Below, in pieces: positions 43,283 through 50,157 of a DNA stretch of 64,000 nt. Below the pieces are notes generated by a model. It saw only the letters and a program-made list of their open reading frames with translations, made no database searches and was not told the origin of the DNA. The stretch is taken from the NCBI GenBank assembly GCA_023393455.1, contig JAEWLJ010000027.1, positions 1 to 64,000 of the forward strand. Direction: 5' to 3'. The DNA comes from Methanobacteriota archaeon. GTDB taxonomy: Archaea > Halobacteriota > Methanomicrobia > Methanomicrobiales > Methanoculleaceae. The position numbers were made by a program, and so were the translations under genes. The first letter of the stretch is position 1. Every line of letters begins with the position of its first letter.

Positions 43283-43699
43283 ATGATCAGCGTAACACGA
43301 GACGATTTTGATGTGAATGCCGTGATCGACCGGGTGAGGAGGCCCGATATGGGGGCTCTCGTCACCTTCCTCGGCGTTGTCCGTGACGACGGCGGAATCG
43401 ACGTGATGGAACTCGAGGCCTACGAGGAGGTCGCGGTGAGGGAGATGGAGGCGATCCGGGATGAGGCGTTTGCAAACTATCCCATAGCGACCGTCGAGAT
43501 CATCCACCGGATAGGGAGGCTCCAGGTCGGGGAGAACATCCTCCTCATCGTCGTCGGTGCCGGACACAGGAAAGAGGCGTTCGACGCCTGCGAGTACATC
43601 CTTGAACGGATCAAGGAGAGCGTGCCGATCTGGAAGAAGGAGATCGGAGAGCGGGGCGAGCGCTGGGTGCCGGGCGAGTCGCACGGGGGCGACGCGTGA
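43283..43699 (+). CDS. moaE: Molybdopterin synthase large subunit MoaE, 138 aa
   Basis: MoaE inserts two sulfurs from MoaD thiocarboxylate into precursor Z to give molybdopterin. Recognisable parts are GALVTFLGVVRDD, VEIIHRIGRLQVGENILLIV and HRKEAFDACEYILERIKESV with following PIWKKE, which supply the conserved His/Arg/Lys active-site residues. Start ATG 43283 follows ggaggg at about 43271. The stop overlaps the ycaO start by 4 nt, so translation is probably coupled. Tungsto- or molybdopterin is needed for formylmethanofuran and formate dehydrogenases in these organisms. Confidence 0.92.
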   Translation: MISVTRDDFDVNAVIDRVRRPDMGALVTFLGVVRDDGGIDVMELEAYEEVAVREMEAIRDEAFANYPIATVEIIHRIGRLQVGENILLIVVGAGHRKEAFDACEYILERIKESVPIWKKEIGERGERWVPGESHGGDA

Positions 43700-44910
43700 T
43701 CCGGCTGCAGTCGTGCCGGAAGGCCTACGCGAAGGAGACCCAGCGGACGGTCCCGCCTGAGGAGACTCTTGCCCGTGCCCGGGCACGGCTTCCGGCGGCG
43801 GGGATCACCCGCGTCGCCGATATCACGAACCTCGACCGGATCGGGATACCGGTCTTCTCGAGCATCCGGCCGACCGCCGGGGCAGGGGCGATATCAGTCT
43901 ACAACGGGAAAGGCGCCACCCCGATCGAGGCGGAGGTCTCCGCCGTGATGGAGGGGATCGAGCGCTACTCGGGCGAGATGGACGGCCGGGAGACGGTCGT
44001 CGGGCGGTACAGCGAGGTCTCGACCGGGAGAGCCGCCATCGACCCCGCCGACCTGATCCTCCCCGAACGGGTCCCGGCCGATATAGCCGTCCCCTGGGTC
44101 GAGGGGTATGATATCGTCCGGGAGGAGGAGGTACTCGTTCCCGCCCACGCGGTCTACCACCCCCTCCCGGTGACCTATGGACGTCTCTTCCGGACCAACA
44201 CCAACGGACTTGCTTCCGGAAACACCCTCGAGGAGGCGACCTTCCACGCCCTGATGGAGGTGGTCGAGCGCGACGCCTGGTCGCTCGTGGAGGTGACCAG
44301 AAACACCGGCCCCCGGATCGAGGGGATCGAGGACGGGCTCGCCGCCGACCTGCTCGGGAAGTTCGCGGCCGCCGGCGTCGAGGTGACGCTCAAGGATATC
44401 ACGAGCGACATCGGGATCCCCACGGTGGCCGCGGTCGCCGACGATGTGGTCCTCAGGGACCCGACGCTTCTCACGATCGGGATGGGGTCGCACACCTCGG
44501 CCTCCATCGCGGTTCTCCGGGCGTTAACAGAGGTCGCCCAGAGCCGGCTGACCCAGATCCACGGCGCGAGAGAGGATACCGATACGGCGGATGTCAGGAA
44601 GAGGATCGGCTACGAGCGGACGAAGCGGCTGAACCGGCACTGGTTCGCGGAGAGCGAAACCGTCCGGTTCCCGGAGATGCCGTCGTTTGACAGCGACGAC
44701 TTCCTCACCGATATCCACCACGTCGTCGACCGGCTCGGTGCGGCCGGGCTCTCCCGGGTGGTCGTGGTCAACCTCACCCGGCCGGAGATCGGCATCCCGG
44801 TCGTCCGGGTGATCGTGCCGGGGCTCGAGATGTACGCGATGGACCAGGACCGGATGGGGAGGAGGTGCCGTGACGCACGAAGTCGTCGTCTTCCTCGGTC
44901 CCAGCTGTGA
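43696..44910 (+). CDS. ycaO: YcaO-type McrA-glycine thioamidation protein, 404 aa
   Basis: This ATP-dependent cyclodehydratase-type enzyme installs the thioglycine in the alpha subunit of methyl-coenzyme M reductase, with TfuA as partner. YcaO ATP-site motifs are visible as EAEVSAVMEGIERYSGE (near residue 76) and EATFHALMEVVERDAW (near 175), with SASIAVLRALTEVAQSRLTQ later. Length is normal for methanogen members. It begins 4 nt inside moaE and overlaps tfuA by 41 nt. The last residues past GMGRR are read from the overlap and may be poorly conserved. Confidence 0.9.
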   Translation: MIRLQSCRKAYAKETQRTVPPEETLARARARLPAAGITRVADITNLDRIGIPVFSSIRPTAGAGAISVYNGKGATPIEAEVSAVMEGIERYSGEMDGRETVVGRYSEVSTGRAAIDPADLILPERVPADIAVPWVEGYDIVREEEVLVPAHAVYHPLPVTYGRLFRTNTNGLASGNTLEEATFHALMEVVERDAWSLVEVTRNTGPRIEGIEDGLAADLLGKFAAAGVEVTLKDITSDIGIPTVAAVADDVVLRDPTLLTIGMGSHTSASIAVLRALTEVAQSRLTQIHGAREDTDTADVRKRIGYERTKRLNRHWFAESETVRFPEMPSFDSDDFLTDIHHVVDRLGAAGLSRVVVVNLTRPEIGIPVVRVIVPGLEMYAMDQDRMGRRCRDARSRRLPRSQL

Positions 44911-45559
44911 CCATGCGACCGCCCGGGAGATCCTCGACGCCGAGTACCGCCCGCCGGCAAAACGGGGCGACCTCCTCGAGGCCGCACGCGCCGGGGCCCG
45001 GATCATCGGGCTCATCGACGGTGTCTTCTTCCAGGACTGCGCCGTAGCCCACCGGGAGGTCCTCGCCGCCCTCCGGGCCGGGGTGCGGGTCGTCGGTGCT
45101 TCGAGCATGGGAGCGCTCCGGGCTGCGGAGCTCGACAGCCTCGGGATGGAGGGCGTCGGTGAGATCTACCGGGCCTACCGTGAGGGGAGGCTCGTCGCCG
45201 ACGACGAGGTGGCGCTCCTCTTCGACCCCGAGACGTTCGTGCCGCTCTCCGAGCCGCTCGTGAACATCCGGGCGACCCTGCAGGAGGCGCTTGCGTCCGG
45301 GACGATCAGCGCCGACGCGGCCGGGGCGCTCCTCGAGGCCGCCCGGGGGCTCTACTTCCCCGACCGGACCTATGACGCGGTCGTCGAGGCGGCGGAAGGG
45401 AAGGCGGACCCGGACGACCTCGCTCGTTTTCTCGCATTTGCCGGGGAGCATGCCGTCGACCGGAAACGCGAGGACGCGCTGCTTGCGCTCGAACGCATCA
45501 GGGAACTTGCCGGAGGCGTTGAACCGCCCGGTTCAACGATCCCACCGCAATTGCCGTAA
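44870..45559 (+). CDS. tfuA: TfuA-type McrA-glycine thioamidation protein, 229 aa
   Basis: TfuA works with YcaO, probably handling the sulfur donor or activating YcaO. Diagnostic sequence: HEVVVFLGPSCDHATAREIL at the start and RVVGASSMGALRAAELDSLG near residue 75, followed by GMEGVGEIYRAYREG. It starts with GTG (44870) preceded by GGAGG inside the ycaO gene. It is the last gene of the operon; the next gene is convergent. Confidence 0.9.
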   Translation: MTHEVVVFLGPSCDHATAREILDAEYRPPAKRGDLLEAARAGARIIGLIDGVFFQDCAVAHREVLAALRAGVRVVGASSMGALRAAELDSLGMEGVGEIYRAYREGRLVADDEVALLFDPETFVPLSEPLVNIRATLQEALASGTISADAAGALLEAARGLYFPDRTYDAVVEAAEGKADPDDLARFLAFAGEHAVDRKREDALLALERIRELAGGVEPPGSTIPPQLP

Positions 45560-45665
45560 GAAAATATCATTCCCCGGTCCGGGTCCTGTATGCCGGTGCG
45601 GAACCATTCCCACCGCAGTCTCCCGGACCAACCCCGGGTCTTCTCCCCGGCTCGCGTTCCGGCGC

Positions 45666-46496
45666 TCACTGCCCGAGTGAGAGCTGCCCGGCCAGCCACG
45701 CGATGCGGTCGCGGCGGGCCGTTTCGTTCAGGGAATGGCCCGCATAGTACCACTTCTGCGACTTCGGGTCGCTCGCCCGCTCGAAGAACTCCCGGGACTG
45801 CTCCTCCGTGAAGACCTTGTCGTGAAGAGCGGACTGGAAGAGGAGCGGAGTGGGTGCGGCCCGGCCGACCCAGACGGCGGGGTCGAGATCCGCGAGCGTT
45901 CGGCGGTAGTGCGCGAGCCGTTCGCCGGAGAGATCGGGCAGGTTCGCGGCGGCGACGTCGACAAACCTCCCGGTCCCCGCCATCAGGACGGCGGCTCGAA
46001 GGCGCCGATCGACGCCGGCGAGTAGCCCTCCGATGAGCGCCCCGAAACTGTGGCCCACGAACCCGATCCGGTCCGGGTCGACGTCCGGCCGCGCGACGAG
46101 GAGGTCGAGTCCCCGGCGAAGGTCGATCACCGTCTGGATATGCTCCGCCGCCGCCTCCTCGGGGTCCGTGACCGCCCGGCCCCAGGCCGCCGCCGTGCTC
46201 TCTGCCCAGGGGGCCTCGACGAGCAGGGAGGCCGCACCCATCCCGGCGAGGGCCACGGCCTCGGCGAGGAACGTGGCGCGGGAACCGGGTCCAGGGTGGA
46301 GGAAGAGAATCGCAGCAGTGCGCTGTGACCGGCCAGTTTCTGCCGGGGTCACCTGGTAGGCCCGGACCCTCCGACCCGGGGCGGACTGGTAGGTCAGGTC
46401 GCTGACCGAGGCGCCGGTACCGGCAGTCTCGATCACGGGCGGCTCTCCCGCGTTGTAATCGAAGAGCAGGCGCGCATCGTCGTCAGATCGTTTCAT
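45666..46496 (-). CDS. Alpha/beta hydrolase, prolyl-oligopeptidase/DLH type, 276 aa
   Basis: The nucleophile is Ser150 in VGHSFGALIGG, the likely acid is Asp in SALHDKVFT and the histidine is in YAGHSLNE. The N-terminal region RRVRAYQVTPAE followed by AILFLHPGPGSR is typical of esterases related to prolyl oligopeptidase. No signal peptide is seen. The substrate cannot be deduced. It is convergent with tfuA, with about 105 nt between, and divergent from the RuBisCO gene. Confidence 0.82.
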   Translation of the reverse strand: MKRSDDDARLLFDYNAGEPPVIETAGTGASVSDLTYQSAPGRRVRAYQVTPAETGRSQRTAAILFLHPGPGSRATFLAEAVALAGMGAASLLVEAPWAESTAAAWGRAVTDPEEAAAEHIQTVIDLRRGLDLLVARPDVDPDRIGFVGHSFGALIGGLLAGVDRRLRAAVLMAGTGRFVDVAAANLPDLSGERLAHYRRTLADLDPAVWVGRAAPTPLLFQSALHDKVFTEEQSREFFERASDPKSQKWYYAGHSLNETARRDRIAWLAGQLSLGQ

Positions 46497-46635
46497 AAGA
46501 CTCCTTCTGTCATCCCTCTCGACCCCCCGGGAGATAAACCCGGCGCCTGCAGGGGAAGGTGATCGCGCCCCTCTATGTCGAGTTCCAGATGGAAGGTTTT
46601 TCTATCCGGGAACCCTTTCTTCAAGAGGTGATTTG

Positions 46636-47928
46636 ATGGCGATTGACTGGTACGAAGAGTTTGTTGACCTGAACCACACCCCCGGTGCGGACGAACTCGT
46701 AGCCCTCTACTACTTCGAGCCTGCGAAGGGGATCAGCAGAGAGGAGGCGGTCGGGAGGATCGCGTCGGAGAGTTCGACCGGAACCTGGACGACGCTCTTC
46801 ACCCTGCCGCCCCGGATGCGTGACCTCCAGGCGAAGGCATTCGAGATCGAGGGAAACTACGTGAAGATCGCATACCCGCTCGCTCTCTGGGAGGAGGGGA
46901 ACGCAGCTCAGCTCCTGAGCGGGATCGCGGGGAACATCTTCGGGATGAAGGCACTCGACCGTCTCCGGCTGATCGACGCCTCGCTCCCTGCCGAATACCT
47001 CCGCCACTTCAAAGGACCGCACTTCGGCATGGAAGGGATCCGGGATATGATGAACGTCCGGGGCCGGCCGCTCACGGGCGCAGTCCCGAAGCCGAAGGTG
47101 GGCTTCACCGCGGAGGAGCACGCTGAGGTCAGCTACGAGACCTGGATGGGCGGGTTCGACTTCGTCAAGGACGACGAGAACCTGACCTCTCTCTCGTTCA
47201 ACCGGTTCGAGGACCGCGTCCGGGCGATGGCGAAGATGCGGGATAAGGCCGAAAAGGAGACCGGCGACGTGAAGTCCGCGTTCATCAACATCACGGCCGA
47301 GACGGAGGTCATGAAGCAGCGGGCGAAGATGCTCGCCGACTACGGCTGGAACTACGCCATGATCGACGTCGTCGTCGTCGGGACCGCCGCCGTCGCGACC
47401 CTCCGGGACTACTGCTCCGACCTCGGGCTTGCCATCCACGCCCACCGGGCGATGCACGCGTCGTTTGACCGGGACGAGCGGCACGGGATCACGATGCAGT
47501 TCCTGGCGAAGATAATGCGCCTTGTCGGCGTCTCGCAGATCCACACCGGGACTGCTGTAGGGAAACTGGTCGGTACCCGGGCGGAAGCAACGGTGCTTGC
47601 GGACGTGCTCCGGGAGAAGCATACGAACGCCGTCGATCATATGGCCCTCGACCAGGACTGGGGCAGCATCAAGAGCGCCTTCCCCGTCTCCTCAGGCGGG
47701 CTCCACCCCGGCCTCGTGCCGGAGGTGCTCGATATCTACGGCACCGAACTCGTCCTCCTGGTGAGCGGCGGTATCCACGGCCACCCGAAGGGAACCCGGG
47801 CGGGCGCGGAGGCCACCATGCAGGCGATCGAGGCCTGGAAGGACGGCGAGACACTCGACGAGAAGGCGAAGAAGGCCACGGCACTCCGGGAGGCGCTGGA
47901 GAAGTGGGGGTATCATAAGCCGAAGTGA
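46636..47928 (+). CDS. rbcL: RuBisCO large subunit, form III, 430 aa
   Basis: It should carboxylate ribulose 1,5-bisphosphate to two 3-phosphoglycerates. All main active-site residues are present: Lys152 and Lys154 (GAVPKPKVGF), carbamylated Lys178 with Asp180 and Glu181 (DFVKDDENLTS), His270-Arg271 (HAHRAMH), His303 (IHTGTAVGK) with loop-6 Lys310, Ser353-Gly354-Gly355 and SGGIHGHP. So it is a true RuBisCO, not a RuBisCO-like protein. No small subunit or phosphoribulokinase is in the window. ATG 46636 has GAGGTGAT just upstream. A role in nucleoside salvage or a ribulose-bisphosphate carbon pathway is inference. Confidence 0.92.
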   Translation: MAIDWYEEFVDLNHTPGADELVALYYFEPAKGISREEAVGRIASESSTGTWTTLFTLPPRMRDLQAKAFEIEGNYVKIAYPLALWEEGNAAQLLSGIAGNIFGMKALDRLRLIDASLPAEYLRHFKGPHFGMEGIRDMMNVRGRPLTGAVPKPKVGFTAEEHAEVSYETWMGGFDFVKDDENLTSLSFNRFEDRVRAMAKMRDKAEKETGDVKSAFINITAETEVMKQRAKMLADYGWNYAMIDVVVVGTAAVATLRDYCSDLGLAIHAHRAMHASFDRDERHGITMQFLAKIMRLVGVSQIHTGTAVGKLVGTRAEATVLADVLREKHTNAVDHMALDQDWGSIKSAFPVSSGGLHPGLVPEVLDIYGTELVLLVSGGIHGHPKGTRAGAEATMQAIEAWKDGETLDEKAKKATALREALEKWGYHKPK

Positions 47929-47984
47929 GGGGGTTTGGCAAGAAGTCCCCCGTCATTCCATGGGACTCATCCCGTGCCTTATCC
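47929..47984. other. Short spacer after rbcL
   Basis: No gene or terminator is clear; the intergenic repeat follows immediately. Confidence 0.3.
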
Positions 47985-48120
47985 GACGGGGAGGGGGAGA
48001 CCCCCTCCCCGATCCCTCCCCCCGTGGTGATATCCACCACGGTCCACTGCCCGGGGACAACTCGGGAGAAGAACCTGATTAGGTTCTCCTGCAATTCATT
48101 CCAGCCACTGTTTTTGCCTG
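47985..48120 (+). repeat. GC-rich intergenic repeat, copy 4 (right part)
   Basis: Begins with the G-run/C-run hairpin (ggggagggggagaccccctc), then gtggtgatatccaccacggt and ccactgcccgg, matching the end of copy 2 (gtggcgatagccaccacagt). It then runs into a T-containing stretch, ccactgtttttgcctgtg. The left block with gaggccgaaggccgg is missing in this copy. Confidence 0.6.
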
Positions 48121-48209
48121 TGTAACCTGGAGCAGTACTGCATTGAGGTTCGTAGATCTGAAGTTCAGGTTGCAACTTGCAACCCTCTACCAGTCGAGAT
48201 CGCGTGATG

Positions 48210-48400
48210 GTTTACGTGGGACTGCGCACCTAGCGGTGCTCGTGCTCCTGCCCTTCGGCCAGTCGCCAGTCCAAGACCTTCGGTCTTCTCCAGCGATGTC
48301 CCTATGGGACATCGCGTATCGCCACGCACTGCCCCCGCCCCGCAGGAAGGGGGAGGAGGCCGAAGGCCGGGTGGGGTGGGGGGCGATCAGGCGCAATTCA
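48210..48400 (+). repeat. GC-rich intergenic repeat, copy 5
   Basis: Starts with ccttcggccagtcg, shared with 61605-61870, then the hairpin AAGACC-TTC-GGTCTT (48273-48287), then gtatcgccacgcactgcccc and gaggccgaaggccgggtggg as in copy 2. The right G-run/C-run half is absent. No gene is seen in the 48121-48468 interval. Confidence 0.7.
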
Positions 48401-48468
48401 AAGTTCGCAAGCAATCAGAAACTTTCGGTGTCCTGCCCCTCCAAAAAAGTGCTCCTTTCCGGGTCTTC

Positions 48469-49344
48469 TCAAGCCCTCGCCGGCCCCCGCCGCTCCGGGC
48501 GCCCTTCCAGAGTCTTCGTCTCCCCGCCGTATACCACCTTCGCCAGTTCCTCAAGCCCCTCGCGGAACTCGTCGATGTAGCCCTGCATCGAGAGGCTGCC
48601 CTCCGGGAAGGGGCAGTCGATATCGTAGAGCCGTTCGATCATCGGATCGGAGGGGAGCAGAGTGACATCGATCCCGGTCGCTTCCGCGGCCTCGACCATC
48701 GCTTTCCGGAACGGCCCGATGCAGTAGGCGAGCCGGTGGCGGTAGGTCTCGCGGGTCTTCTCAAGGTAGCCCTTCAGCCGGTAGACCTCGATCCGGTGGA
48801 AGTCCCGCCGGATCCGCTCGTCAGTGGTCTTGCCGAGCATGTAGTGATAATTCCGGTAGGGGTACATGCACTCGAGCTCCGCAGGGACCGTCCCGCAGGT
48901 GCCGAAGATGACGATATGGTAGTCCGCCGGGGCAAGGACGCCGTCGATGATCCGCCGGAAGAGTTTGTGGCTCGGGCTCTGGCTGTAGGGTTTCCTCACG
49001 GCGCAGGGGAGGAAGAGGGCGATCTCTCTTGGGAGAACAACATACTCGTCGATGATGAACCGGTAGGCGTCCTCGAACTCGCTGCGGTAGAACGGCGGGT
49101 CGAATATCTCGATCGGGTTCCCGTGCCGGTCCTGCACGACCTCGACGATCCGCCGGGGGGCGCCCCCTCCCCGCACTATCCGATCCTCCCACAAGAAAAA
49201 ATGTTCCCCATCGTGGATAGAGTGTTGGACCGGAAGTTGCAAAAACCTCTCCCCTTCCAGGGTTGGTGCCAGGATTGCCCGGGTGTAAAACAGGAGAATC
49301 GCTCCCGGGAGCGCACCGGCAGAACTGCTAGAGAACCGCACCAT
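48469..49344 (-). CDS. DUF5591 (archaeosine-synthase-type) protein, 291 aa
   Basis: The diagnostic segment is LPCAVRKPYSQSPSHKLFRR followed by IIDGVLAPADYHIVIFGTCG, as in the DUF5591 domain of archaeosine synthase ArcS. ArcS adds the amidine nitrogen or lysine to preQ0 at tRNA position 15. This protein contains that domain alone with about 100 N-terminal residues, not the full-length TGT-like enzyme of more than 500 aa. It may be a split ArcS subunit or a paralogue of unknown use. The ATG at 49344 is preferred over 49374. The C-terminal Arg-rich end is probably unstructured. Confidence 0.7.
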   Translation of the reverse strand: MVRFSSSSAGALPGAILLFYTRAILAPTLEGERFLQLPVQHSIHDGEHFFLWEDRIVRGGGAPRRIVEVVQDRHGNPIEIFDPPFYRSEFEDAYRFIIDEYVVLPREIALFLPCAVRKPYSQSPSHKLFRRIIDGVLAPADYHIVIFGTCGTVPAELECMYPYRNYHYMLGKTTDERIRRDFHRIEVYRLKGYLEKTRETYRHRLAYCIGPFRKAMVEAAEATGIDVTLLPSDPMIERLYDIDCPFPEGSLSMQGYIDEFREGLEELAKVVYGGETKTLEGRPERRGPARA

Positions 49345-49515
49345 GAAGGCTCTTCCGGCGCCCCTTTCGCCCACGAGAGCGGGGTGTAGCCAGAAGTCGG
49401 ATTAAAGAGAAAAGTATAACTGTTCGTATTCCTAACTATAGTTCGTAAAATTCCAAACAAAACGTGCAACCGGTCCCCGGGCCGGAACTCTCAACAAAAA
49501 CAGGAGATGAAAATT

Positions 49516-49971
49516 ATGGATGCCACAGACTTTCAGAAGATCATCACAAACGCTATTGACAGTGAAGTAGAGTCGTACACCTTCTACAAGTCGGTCGCTG
49601 ACAGGGCGAAGGATGCAAACCTGAAGACGATCTTCCTCGACCTCGCTGAGGAAGAGAAGGGGCACCGGGAGTACCTCCAGGCCCTGCTGCTCCGCGATGC
49701 AAAGCAGATGAACTTTGTCGCGGCCAAAGACTACAAGATCACCGACTCCATCGATGAACCCACGCTCACGGTCGATATGAAGCCGCTCGACGGTCTGGTC
49801 CTCGCCATCAAGAAGGAACTCCAGGCCGCCCAGATGTACAAGCAGCTTGGCGCCGCCTCCGCGGATGCAGAGCAGAAGATGGTCTTTGTCCAGCTTGCAA
49901 ACATGGAGATGGGACACAAGGCACGGCTCGAAGATATCTACACGAATATGGCATACCCCGAGGCGTGGTAA
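49516..49971 (+). CDS. Ferritin-like/rubrerythrin-type diiron protein, 151 aa
   Basis: A four-helix bundle with two carboxylate-His motifs: AIDSEVESYTFYKSVAD with LAEEEKGHREYLQA, and AIKKELQAAQMYKQLGAA with LANMEMGHKARLED. These supply Glu/His ligands for a diiron centre. The C-terminal rubredoxin domain of classic rubrerythrin is absent. A peroxide-scavenging or iron-handling role in an anaerobe is likely. I start at ATG 49516, since GGAG lies about 10 nt upstream; the ATG at 49507 abuts the same motif. The palindrome aactatagtt near 49434 may be part of the promoter. Confidence 0.87.
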   Translation: MDATDFQKIITNAIDSEVESYTFYKSVADRAKDANLKTIFLDLAEEEKGHREYLQALLLRDAKQMNFVAAKDYKITDSIDEPTLTVDMKPLDGLVLAIKKELQAAQMYKQLGAASADAEQKMVFVQLANMEMGHKARLEDIYTNMAYPEAW

Positions 49972-50157
49972 TCACCACCGCCTCACAACACCCTTTTACG
50001 AGAACTTTCCTTGCAGGGCCGGTCCCTTCCCCGCCGCGGTCGAAGCGGGCCTGCCCTACCTCTCATCCCGGACAGCCCCGGGACCCCCCGCCAGCATTTA
50101 AGTGTTTGGATCGCAAACGGCTATGAACTCTGAAGTTCAACCTATCTGGACAGAAGA

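Noticed and set aside
47985..48400. Insertion sequence at the repeat cluster
   Set aside because: No transposase-like gene or fragment is present in or beside any copy of the element.
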